Assembly: GCA_014925825.1 (NCBI GenBank)
Contig: JACGCK010000004.1
Location: 1,240,001-1,304,000 of the forward strand
Length of the DNA: 64,000 nucleotides
Direction of reading: 5' to 3'
From: Pholiota molesta
Lineage: Eukaryota > Basidiomycota > Agaricomycetes > Agaricales > Strophariaceae
Of the stretch, positions 45,965 through 59,378 are shown piece after piece. Every line of letters starts with the position of its first letter. The stretch's first letter is position 1. The notes beneath the pieces are model-generated. The model saw only the letters and a list, made by a program, of their open reading frames with translations. It did no database searches and was not told the origin of the DNA. Both the position numbers and the translations under genes were made by a program.

Positions 45965-48900
45965 ATGGGGAACGAATGGCAGCCTCTCTTTCACATCCCA
46001 CCACCATCCATGCAAAATTCAGACTCCAATAGCCCCTTCCTCAAGGGGCCCAAACGAAAGCGCCTTGCAAAGGTACGCCCCCCAGCCCGCCCCGCGCCTC
46101 CATTTCCTCACCGCTCCCAGGCCTGCGACGCCTGCCACAAGAGTAAACGGCGCTGCGACGGCACTGGTGGGTTTAGCGCTCCGTTTCCGTCTTTCCACAA
46201 GCTCACTCTATCACAAATAAGCCCCGTGTAGCAACTGGTGAGCCAGGCACTTCTTTGTGTTCGCAGACGATCGTGCTGATGCGCGCCGGCAGTTATTATG
46301 CGTCCAAGCAGTGCACTTACACTGACGCCTCGGGGCGTCCCGTACCCGCTCCACGCCCCTTCAAGCCAGAGAAGCAAGATCCACAGCCCTCTTCGTCTAC
46401 TTCAGACCCCGTGGCTATCCCTCGGCGCAAATGGGCGCCTCTTCCGCTAATCAGTTTAGGATCTTCCCCACTTCTCACCCATTTCAGAACGAAACAGCGA
46501 CGACGAGCACAAACACCCGCGGAAACGCTTCAGAAATGAGCGGGGAATCCTATGCCCGTAGAAGACCTTGTCATTGATGGCCCACTAGAGGCGCTTCCGT
46601 CGAGCAACCTCCCGCCATCGAGCTGGACCCAGCGCTCACGCGCGAATTAACAAATCGCAAGTGTCTATATTTATTGTTCGGAATTGTGCTAACGACACTA
46701 TATTTTGCCCCCTCAGTTTTCTTTACGCATTGCCATCCTGCAAGGGTTATCGTCCACAAACCCACATTTTCGTCCGCGCTCAGCCACAATCGCGTTCCAT
46801 CTCATCTCCTTCTTGCCGTGTGTGCCCTTGCCGCCCCTTTATCCAAGCAGCCGCGCATCCGAACCACGCCCTCACGCTTCGCGGGCAAACCATTTGCTCA
46901 GGAAGCACTGTCTCAAATGTTCGACGGCGCGGGACGCCTGGTGGTCGAACCTGACTTGGCAGCCGCGCAGGCACTCTGCATCCTTCAAATGCATGACATA
47001 CTCACGGAAGAAACAAACAGCATCTGGAGCTCCCGATTTCACGGTATCATCTCCTTCCCTATCCGTTCCCACCAGAGTTTGTGCTGATCGGATGAATTAG
47101 ATCTGGCACTGCAGATTGTGGAGGGCCTCGGAGTGCACAGTCCGGAGCATCCGACACTCACTCCGGTCCCATCCCAAGAGTTTGTCCAGCGCGCGATTGA
47201 GCGCGAAGCCCTACGGCGCATCTTCTGGCTCATCCATTTCCTCGACGTCATGGCGTCTATTTACTTCAAAAAGCCGGTGACCTTCGCCGAGAACGAGCTC
47301 CGACTAAGACTGCCTGTGGATGAGACGAGCTTTGAGCTTGGCGTCCATTCCACGCTACCTGGTGCGTGTTTCCGTCTTGTCATTGCATTGCTGCACCCCC
47401 CATTATTTTTGCTTGTCCCCCTTAATCCCCACTTTACACCACGGTAACAAACCGCTATCCCATGCCACTGTTTCCCTCCTCGCAGTTCCGCATGCCTATT
47501 TTTCTCCCTCCCGCTTCTAATCCCATTGGTGTCAGGATCATGCGCTGATTCTCTACCACTCTATTCTTGTGCCTTTCCCATACTTATCACATCTTCATGC
47601 CCACCTCTCACATCTCTCTTCTATTTGTCACCTTTAACTCCACTGTCACCTAAACCGCGTTTTTATTTTTAGAATATCTTTACCTTCCGGCGGTTAGGAC
47701 CCAATATGCCTCCGAATTCGGTCACCTCATTCGTATCATCTCGATTTACGCCAAAATGGAGTTCGCACTTGATGACATTACCGGTGAGGATACTCCTCGA
47801 TATGGTTATTACGTGGCAGTGTCTGACCGGCGCTAATATTAGATACAGAGACGAACACCTTTTCCGCAGGGGCGCTGATGGAGGCTGAACAGAGGATGGA
47901 GGTACGTGCTTCGTAGCCATTTAGCATGACGCTTTCTCATGCTCTACTCGGTGGCGCTGACGGGGATTTTGGAGCAGGACTGGGATCGTACACTCCCGGA
48001 TCACCTGCGCTTCTCGGAAGAGAGTCTGCAGGTGCAGCAATCCATGTTCGAAACGAGCTCCAACGGGGGCGCCTGGTGCTGGTGTTGCATCCACCTCTAT
48101 CACGCGTCGTGCGCGCTAGTCCTGAATATCGTGATTACCCTTTCCCTCTGTCTCACCCCCTGTCCTTTTGCATTGCACCCGTTTCGCCTGCGTAAATTCT
48201 CCCTACTATTGCTGTTCTGTTTTTCTCACGTGTCCCTCCGTGGGGCGTCTTTTCTCTTCACAGGCCCGCCAGCGCACGCAGCGTGGTTCCAAGAATGACC
48301 GTGAGCCACCATGGGCTATCGAACGAATCGAGCTGATTCTGAAGATGCTGGGCGACCGTGCGAAGAATAGCATACTCAGTGCGTTACAGTTTTACTTCTT
48401 TGCTCTCCGATCCCTTGCTTTTCGGGGCGTTTCTGATGCTTACCTTTGTTTGATTTCTCTCATGCTTCGTTATCGCCGTATCAGTGGGTTCCGCACTCTG
48501 GGTGCGTAATTAGCTTGCTCTTCTGCCTTCCTGATATAGGCGCTAACGTTGCGCGCTGGCGCCGCTCCAGTCTCTAATTAAATATTGCAAGAGGGACGAC
48601 CCGCAGATTCGGAAGTGGGCCTCGGAGTACGAAGATGCGTATGGCACGCGGGTCTTCGAGATGGTGCAGGATTGGCGTTCCCAGCCATCACCCCCGCAGC
48701 TGCATCAATACCCATCCCATTCCCATTCCCACTCGCAGCCCCTGCAATCTCAGCAATCTCAAACGCATCACCTACCCCAGCAGCCATCTCATAATAGCCA
48801 TCACCCCAGTTCGTACCACACGCAACACAAGCACCAGCTCCCACACCGGCGCCTCTCTGATGTGCGGACGTCCGGGCCTTTCACGCTCAGTCACTCCGGC

Positions 48901-49877
48901 ACCTCGAACAGTCCGCGACATCCCGCTTCGGACGCGTACGGCGTCGGTGGTGGTGGTGCGATGAACAGCACGTCTGCGGTAATGAAACGCTCCCCGAGCC
49001 ACTCGCCGCCGATCTCGTATTCCCTCGGGCGCCCGCTCAACGCGGCGCCGAGCAATGGAGCAGCACCACCGCGCCACGCGGCCCTTGGGAATGGCCAAGC
49101 CACCTATCCGGCGGGCTTGGCGACGCGCACGCGCACGCGCTGCCAGCGGCCCCGCGGGCGGTGGCAATCATAGTGCGGGCAGTCGGGACACGCGCGGTGC
49201 CCCATCGGGCTCAGGGGCGAGTGCGCTTCTTCCGGGCGGCCCGGGGAGCCCCCACCTGGGTGGGAGCAGCAGCGCCCTCGACGCGGGGTTAGCGCTACAG
49301 CCGCAGCCGCCGGCGCAGCAGGCGGGCCTGGGAGTGGGAAGTACAGCAGCGGTAGCGCGAGCCGCGGCGATGTGGGCCACGGAGAGCGTGCCCCGCGCTG
49401 GCCCCACAGGGCGGTGGGGGACGCGGTCGCCGGCGGCGGCGGGTACGGCTCCTCAGGAGGGCGGGGATGGCGGGCGAGGGGAAGCTGCTATCTGGCACGC
49501 CTTCTGGTTCTGGAAGCGGCACGGTGGGTGGCGTGGCGGGTGCTGGGGGCGGCGGATCCGCCGGGCAGCGCGGGCTTGCAGGCCTTGGGGACGGGATACA
49601 GTCGCTGCCGTCGCTCAAAGCGAGCGGGCTGTTGGACTCCTGGGGGCTGCGTCGCGCGCCGGTGGTGCGGGTGGCGGTGCTTCGGATGCGTCGCAGAAGC
49701 AGGCGCTGAAGGGTGCGCCACAGCAGCAGCAGCATACTACGCCGCGGAGGACGACGTCAACCTCCGGGAATATGCATTTAACGATATGGCAGCTTCTTCC
49801 GATGTGGCGGAGCTGCGGCCTGCACCACGCTGAGCATGCCTGTAGGCTTGCAATGGCTCGCGAATGAGTCCAGGTAG
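45965..49877 (+). CDS. Zn(II)2Cys6 fungal transcription factor with Fungal_trans domain
   Basis: DNA-binding regulator. Exon 1 (45965-46166) gives a basic leader and the first half of the binuclear cluster (QACDACHKSKRRCDGT). A 16-nt micro-exon at 46222-46237 supplies A-P-C-S-N-C, and the next exon (from 46293) gives YYASKQCTYTDASGRPVPAP, completing the C6 pattern. The middle homology region includes FTHCHPARVIVHKPTF, HLLLAVCALAAPLSKQ, AAAQALCILQMHDILTEE, DLALQIVEGLGVH and EREALRRIFWLIHFLDVM. The C terminus is long, Ser/His/Gln-rich then Gly-rich, and ends MPVGLQWLANESR. Introns are 50-60 nt. In the low-complexity tail several frame shifts occur. The target genes are unknown. A CACGTG lies 41 bases before the ATG. 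Confidence 0.85.
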
Positions 49878-50326
49878 TATTCCTGATTCTTTCTCTCGTC
49901 AAGCTTATGCCTGTGCCTTTTCCCTTCCATCTTGCTTAAAGTTGATTTTTTGCTTTCTTGATGCTCTGCTCTTCTTGCTTGGGATTCACTTAGATCCTAT
50001 TGTTGTATCTTTCTCAGTCATCTTGCCACCACTTCATACCCTCCAATCAACTATGTATATCTGAACGCTGTTTTATCTTACCTTGTTTTCTTGCGTGTTT
50101 GTCTTCCTATCTACTATCCTCGCTCTCCACTGTCGCATATTTCTCTCACATGCAATTGGTATATCTTGTACTCTGTTCCCTTTCAATTCATTACATCCCC
50201 ATTGTCCGCTCCACCGTATATTATTATGTTGTAACGTCACCCTATCATCTTGCGGAATCCCAGACTGAGTTTAGAAGGATGTCATTGTCCATGAAGCTTT
50301 ATCCAGATACTATTTACGCAGCACAA
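49878..50326. other. Convergent 3' spacer
   Basis: T/C-rich sequence between the 3' ends of the Zn2Cys6 factor and V-ATPase G genes. Only shadow frames are open; likely 3' UTR on both sides. Confidence 0.45.
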
Positions 50327-50883
50327 TTAAGCTTGAACTTTCTTAAGATTCCGATTGAGCTCGGGATGAACTTGGGTGGCTCTCTGCAGAGAGTATTGAC
50401 GACATCTTTCTTCTTCGACTGGAACACAACTTCGATCTCCTGCAACTTGGCGTCTGTCTCTTTGTCCAGGGCGGCTTGGGTTGTTGAGGTGGTGCCAGCG
50501 TGCTATACACATCGTAGATGTGAGATATGTCCAATAACACGTCAAGCGACATGGTAAACGCACCGAGGTCTCGAACGCTTTAAACTCTTGCTCCTTCGCC
50601 TTCTTGTACTCCTCTATCTCCTTCGTTGCCTCACTGCGGGCGTCCTTCAGCTTCTGAACGCGATCTACAAAGTGCCGGGCAGGCGTTAAGCTGAACAGAC
50701 AGACGCGGCAGGCGGAAGTGGACGTACATTGGCGGGCCTGCTGCACGATCTTTGCCGCCTCCTTCTCCGCCTCGAGGAGGGTCTGGACGCCCTGTGATTG
50801 CTGCGCTGCCTTCAGGGTGCGGACATGTGTGAGCGGGCTTGCGCGCGTAGGGCTGGCTACCGGGGTGCGCACGGACGTACCAT
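50327..50883 (-). CDS. VMA10: V-type proton ATPase subunit G
   Basis: Peripheral stalk subunit of the vacuolar proton pump. The first exon is only the ATG (50881-50883) before GTACGT; the second begins at 50809 with AAQQSQGVQTLLEAEKEAAK and VQQARQ, followed by YRVQKLKDARSEATKEIEEYKKAKEQEF (continuing FKAFE), then HAGTTSTTQAALDKETDAKL and EIEVVFQSKKKDVVNTL, ending QVHPELNRNLKKVQA. The long alpha-helical, charged sequence is typical (about 115 residues). Three introns. A missing base near 50385 breaks the frame in TLLQRATQ. Confidence in the family is high; the one-codon exon is inferred from the reading frame. Confidence 0.9.
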
Positions 50884-53648
50884 TGGATGTTGATTGGATG
50901 AGTGGCTCGGCTCGGTGGTGAGTGGGCGGAATGAGATTCAGACCCCGCTGCAACCATGGGAATTCAGGAGAGTTGCCGGATATGGGACTTTCGGCTTTCT
51001 TGCCTCTTCCTCCCAACCATCTCATTCCTTCGCTAAGTTCGCTTCCTGATTCTACATTATCCCGCACCCATGTCGCGCTAACTCTCTTAAACGCTGGGAT
51101 GCTCTAAAATAGGTAAAATAGGACCGCTATTAAAACAATCTCCATCAGCGGCACAAGCTGCTCTCTTTTTATCAGGGCTACACAGGCCACACACGTGTCT
51201 AAACTCCGTCTAATAGCGAGGCAACTCTACTCAGCTATGCTCAGGCCCTTCAATCTTCGCTTCAATTCCTTGGACAGCCATAATGACATTCCCTCGACGT
51301 TGACACATATGAAGACGGATGTGTTAATGCCGTCAAAGGCATGTACCGGCTTTAACTCGGGCGACAGGATTTCGTGGGCTTGACCACAAGGGCTTACAGG
51401 ACGGTTAATCTGACAATGTTTTTTCTACGGCCTACCAAGAACAGCCTGTGTGCTTGTCTGCCAACCAGTACTATCAGATAGAATGTCTGTGGAATCTACT
51501 TACCCTGCACAAAGCTGAATGAACTTGAACATTCTAATTGACCGGCTTGGATTGGACCTGAGCATCTACGCGTTTATCATAGATCTTGCAGGGATCCGTA
51601 TCCATATCTCTTTGATTGGACTGTAGTACTTCAGGCTCACGGCTTTCATCCCATCTAGATATATCAATATGAAGAATCTTCCGCGACATGTGAACGTGTA
51701 CTTTGCAGCTCGCTAATTATGACAGACCGTGGGCCGCGCTACGACAGATACCTACTGCTATTCTCCAAAGATCATCGCGAACCCAATCTTGCCCACTTAT
51801 TAGCCGTCTTTCATTCAGGCTTGCAGCGAACCTGAAGATGATGTTGTGGACCAATGTGGATGCGTGTTTCCATTCTCTTTAAGCGACTATATAAGAGAAT
51901 CAGGACGAAATTACTGACGTCTCGCTTATGATCTAATCCTAGATCTGTCACAGATTCATCCTGGTATTTTGGGCTCTGGGCATGAAGAAATTTTGCTTTG
52001 CCCACCCTTTCATTGGTCAAAAGGCCACGAACTTTGGCTTCGCACTAGGGGGATTGAAGTCTCGGAAGCATGTATACAAATGTCTATCGGTTCAAGAAAT
52101 TCATTGATTACCATAGCCTGGATTCATCGTACTAGACGCTATCTCCGTGTCCTGGAATTGTGGCCCAGGTTCTTGAACCCAAGGAAATAAATAAAAAGTC
52201 AATGCTCATAAAGTGGACATCATTTTGTTAGCCAAAAAAATCACGGCGGTGTTTATGTCCCCGATGACCGAACACTCATCAGAATGTAGTATGAGAGTCC
52301 TGGCGCAGAGTTTCGACAGCTGCTCGCTCCTGCTCACTTGCTATCACCTTGTCGATCCGAAAATTCCGAGTGAGAATCTGCAAGGCAAGCTGCACATGGG
52401 CTGCGCGGTGTTAACATTGTCGCTTTGAGGACATAACTGGTGCGTAGAAGACTAGATACTGAGTAATCAAGGATAATTATCGCATTTGGCGACTCGGAGA
52501 CTCGGTGATTCGAAATCCCATGGTCATCAAGTGTCGTATCTCAATGGAAGTTGGACGTCAGCAGCAACTTAGTTTTCTGGAGCGAACGAAGTTGCTGTCG
52601 TGTCCCCAAGTAGGATGAATGCCAAATGTAGATACTGCAAGCCCATATGAACTTCGATGATCTACAATTTCAGTCCTGGGAGATGCTAATCACATATGGC
52701 GGTAGTGCGCTTGTCACGGCCTTCAACTTTAAGGCGCTCTGGCTGCTGTAGTAGCTACATCTAGGAATGATACACGATGGGTCGTAACACTGGTTACGAG
52801 CATATTACTCACAAGCCTGGCTTACAGGCTGTGCAATTCTATTCTACAGCCTTTGAGTAATACGAAAACCGTGAATGCTTGTGAGAATATTTTGATTTGT
52901 TTATATCTTCCATGCGCTATCAACTAAGCACATAGGAGTTATTGACTTGAGAAGCGGTGCGCGCAGCGTGTGCGGGTTGCATGCTTGTATGTATGCAATG
53001 GTTGATCTAAAGATTTCGCGGGGTTTCATTGCGCCACTATAGACATATCTTCCGTAACTTCTGCGCTTACTTCTGCAACTACATGTAATAATACAAAATG
53101 GCGAGTTGAAGGAGGGTACATGGTTAGGCGCGCGGATTTAAAAATAGACCGTCCTTAGATAAGATAAGTCGGTAGCCCAAATTGGGATGGGAGGACTCAG
53201 GAAAACTTACATGGATGCTTTCCAGAACTTGAGATTCGAAACCGAGCCCAGGTCATCATTATCGATTCGAGTCCTCAGCCAAACTCTGCAGATCCCAAAT
53301 CATTGATTCGTCGTTGTAACTCTGTCGATGACCTTGCCAATCCACTGCTGCTCACTCCCAACTTGTAACCGGCTCGTGAGTAGTTACAGGGATTGATAAA
53401 AACGACACTGGTGTATGGTCTGCCTCGTGAAGCTTCTCACAAGACTGGTATATATTGAGAAGCAGTATTCAATCCCCAGGAACGCCATAAGGATTCAGAT
53501 TTTTCTTATAGATATCATGATAAGGCTTCAAATTTCTTTATCATGATGGGCATTTCGAAGACAACTGAACTCGAAAGCTTTCTAGCATACATCCGCCGAC
53601 GTCAATTCTAACATTACTATCGTGCAATATACGAGTCCTCATTTAGGA
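50884..53648. other. Gene-free region upstream of the halogenase
   Basis: About 2.8 kb with no gene I can support. Frames are short and without motifs. A CACGTG lies at 51192-51197. Near the halogenase there is a TATATAT at 53449 and a perfect 10-base inverted repeat (53514-53523 with 53538-53547). No transposon termini or target duplications were recognised. Confidence 0.5.
53514..53547. promoter_or_regulatory. Inverted repeat in the halogenase upstream region
   Basis: ATCATGATAA and its reverse complement TTATCATGAT are separated by 14 bases, 102 bases before the halogenase ATG. It could be a factor-binding palindrome or a hairpin in the 5' leader. Confidence 0.4.
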
Positions 53649-56000
<2,352 letters not shown>

Positions 56001-56276
56001 TATACAACTAACGCCAATAACTGGATTGAAGGATTGCGATACGAAGGACTCAATAGACTCCATGATTACTAGAATTCGAAAGATATTTTGACGCAGTTAA
56101 ACTGGCTGCAATACCACTATCATTTTGTCGATCAATGCCAAGACATATCAGGCGCTTATTTGTGACTTTGAATGGATTTATTTAATTCTCAGATGTTAGT
56201 ACAAATTAACAAGTCAGAGCAGAAAGGCACCAGTGTCCTTCGATGATACATGAGTATATACACATTAAAAAATCTT

Positions 56277-59202
56277 CTAAAACAGGCCATTGAACCATGC
56301 AAACAACCCCCGGCCACTATGGTCATCCTCATCGTCACCGTCGCTTCCTCTAGACTCTTCTCCCTCATTGTCTCTAACTTCAGTACCCCGTTGTCCATCC
56401 TGTGTGATTCCGGATGCGCCAGACGACCCGGATGAGACAGAATGTCCGACACTGATAACCCTCCCTCGCCCGTCCGTCGTGAACTCGCTGCTCTTGCGCT
56501 GTATTGCTACGGGAGCAGGCGGACGTGGAGCTTCTTCCTCGTGCTTGTCGCTTACATCAGAGCGCGACTCCAGTTGGTGGTCAGACACCTCTGGCTCCGC
56601 AAAAGACGCTGAGGCAGGAAGCTCGGGCCCACCGATGCTGATCACACGCCCACGGCCGTCCGTCGTGAATTCCTGCTGCACGCTCGCCTTGCGCTCGACC
56701 TTGCGCGATGGCGCACCTTCTGGCGGTATCAACGCAGGTCCTGGTTCCAACTGCACTGTCGACAGCGGTGGTCGGCTCACGGGCGCATTATGTACAGATG
56801 GTTGTCGACTAGGAGCGGAGACAGAAGGTAGAGTGCTGGTAAGCGGCGGCGGGCTGTCGCTTTCGCTGTCGGTGTCCGCATCGCGGTGCTGGTGCCACAT
56901 TGGATGTTGGGATTGCTGCAAATTTGCCACTGGCGGCGGCGATGAAGACGCTGATGATGAAGGTAGAGGATCATGATGTGGAACCGGCTCCAGCGGAGGC
57001 ATCGGTTCATCGTCATCGTCATCACTGTCCTCCGGCTCATCCATCCTCAGGATATTCTCCGCCCACTCCTGGAGACTTATCGGCCGATCACTTCCTCCCC
57101 CTGGTGATCCCGGAGAGGACGCGACCGGCGTAGATCTATTCGCACTCGCACTGGCGCCCCCACTTCCGCTTCCGGACCGGTCAACAACAGTGCTAAAGCG
57201 CGCGCTCGAGCTCGGTCGAGGTTCTGTCGTTTGCATATGCGATCGCGGCCTCAATTCAGGAGCTGCTGCACCCAATGCTGCATCCAACGGGATGCCAAAC
57301 AGCCGGAAGAACAGGTTAGTATCAAGCGAATCATCCTCGTCGTCTTCATCGTCATCGTCGTCGTGGAACCCGCCATCCGGGTCATCGGTTCCGGACCCAT
57401 CGTTATCTTCCTCGTCACTTGAATCTGAGACGACCTGCAGCGCAGGCATTGAAGTATCCGAGTCATATCCAGCACGTGCACGCGTTGGTGAGCGGCGCGG
57501 TCGTTCTTCTGGGATCAGCATTGGCGGAGGTTCGTCGTCATCAGAGTCTTCGTCAGCGTCTGCGACGACGGCAGTGCCATTTCGTGTTGTCGTCTGTTGC
57601 GATCTGGCTGCCGATGCTCCTGGGGCGCTTGCCCCAGTCGGTGGAGCGGCTGGAGCGGCTGGTTGGTCTGTGCCTAGCTGGTCACGCAATATATCCATCT
57701 GCGAGAGCGATGAGTCTCAGATAAAAAGACAAAAAAAGATGAAGCTGTATAGATTATACTCACCAGATGCATCAAATGGAGCATATCATCTGTTTCTGGT
57801 GGGCGAGGGATACCAGCATTTCTCGGTGGACGAGATGCATCAGGACCACCACCTATTCTGTTATTCCCATTCCTTGCTGTGCCCGCAGTGTTGACTGGGG
57901 TGCACCGTTCGCACTAGGTGGGGCTTGAAACCGATCGCGCAATGTCCCGACACGCGTTCTTAGCGCATCCAACGTCGTCGTCAAGAGCGCATCGTGGAGA
58001 ACCTGACCCTGGCGCAGTGTTGCAGACGCTCGGTTGGCATATGTAATGTTCCGGAGTTGGTTGAAGTCCAACCCCCCGAAAAAGGGAAGGACCGTTTCGC
58101 CATCAAAGTCGAAACCACCCAAGAAGTTGAAGGTATTGTGAGACCCACCGCGGCGCGCCGCATGGTAGCGCTGGAGGAATAGTCAGGAATGAGCACGTTC
58201 CCAAAAATAGAAGAAACGTACTCTCAGAGATACTTCTGCGCCGTCCTTGAACTCGTGTAACGTCCCATCTTCCTTCTTATGTTGGTAGAAACAATCTTTG
58301 CCAAATGGACAAAGTGGTTTGTTCTTGTCCTTTAACAGCGATTTCTGGAAATATCGGCATTGCACCTTCGCCATACTCTCGCGGTATGCCTCGATAGTCT
58401 TGAGCTTTTCAGGGGAGCCATCGCGCCAGAACTTGCTTGAAGGCGTGATGAAACGTGAAGATTCACGGCACATCGGACACTTCTTAGTGTTTCCAGATTC
58501 AATAACACTTCCGGGCTTGTTACTGGGGTCACGCCACTGCTTGATGCACTATACGGATATGATTAAAGACGACGCGGGAAAAGAGTACGGCTGGAACCTA
58601 CGTTTATGCAGAAGATATGGCTACATCCGGCTATAAAGCAAATGAGTCAATGTGTAAGGGTATTACGAGAATGAGGATAAACGTACACAGAAGTCCATAG
58701 ATCATTGGCTTCTCGAAGCAAATAGAACATAAATCATCCTCCTGCTCGAGTGTATCAGGAGCCCTCGCTTTATCCTTGGGTTCAGTGTGTTGAAACCAGC
58801 ACTTGTCGCCATGTTTACAAAAGCCTATATAATCAAATAATGGTTAGCACCACATTAGACACAACAGAAATACAAAACGCGACGCTCTCCAATAACAACT
58901 CAGCTTCAACAGCCAGAAATGTACACTTAATGAAATATAGCAAGGTAAGACCTACCTTGGACGTAGAATTTACACGTCTTGGAGCTATCGTACGGTGTGA
59001 AGACCGGTGGCTCGCCCTCCTTTGGCGGTTCAGAATGCAAGAACTTGCATTTATCCTTCGCGTAGCACCCACGGGGATCGGTGTAGTATTTGCACACCCC
59101 GCGCGCTTTGGAAGTAACAGGTCGGACGACTGGTGATGATGTAGAACCAGCTGATGAAGATGAGGCCGCAGCAGAGGGTATAAAGGTATTCATAGAGGCC
59201 AT
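56277..59202 (-). CDS. Makorin-type E3 ubiquitin ligase with long acidic tail
   Basis: RING E3 with RNA-binding CCCH fingers. Order: N-terminal MASMNTFIPSAAASSSSAG, first CCCH (CKYYTDPRGCYAKDKCKFLH), second CCCH (CKFYVQ across an intron to GFCKHGDKCWFQH), RING (DLCSICFEKP, then CSHIFCIQCIKQW, then KKCPMCRE), third CCCH (QCRYFQKSLLKDKNK, CPFGKDCFYQHKK). After this the gene continues with GGFDFDGETVLPFFGGLDF and a very long low-complexity acidic region: repeated Asp/Glu tracts, Ser/Pro-rich stretches, and two copies of TTDGRGRVIS. It ends in DDHSGRGLFAWFNGLF. Makorins are usually 350-500 residues, so the tail is unusually long. Introns are short. Part of the RING and tail frames are broken by single-base losses. 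Confidence 0.85.
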
Positions 59203-59378
59203 CTGGGCATAGCTGTCAGTTCTGATATATGTGGGCTCGAGACGGGCGATGGTAGTGGTTTGGATAAAGAGGAACGTAACGGATGGGGGAACTGGATTAG
59301 GGAGCACACGTGAAGTGTTACCTAAATTCGTGACTCCGACTTGGCGTTCAACTTTGTTCCTCTCCCGCGGGCCTCATC
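59203..59378. promoter_or_regulatory. Short divergent promoter, makorin and glycosyltransferase
   Basis: Only 176 bases separate two head-to-head start codons. CACGTG at 59307-59312 is 105 bases from the makorin ATG and 67 from the glycosyltransferase ATG. Confidence 0.5.

Noticed and set aside
50884..53448. Possible transposon in the gene-free segment
   Set aside because: No terminal repeats, target duplications or transposase/reverse-transcriptase motifs were visible.
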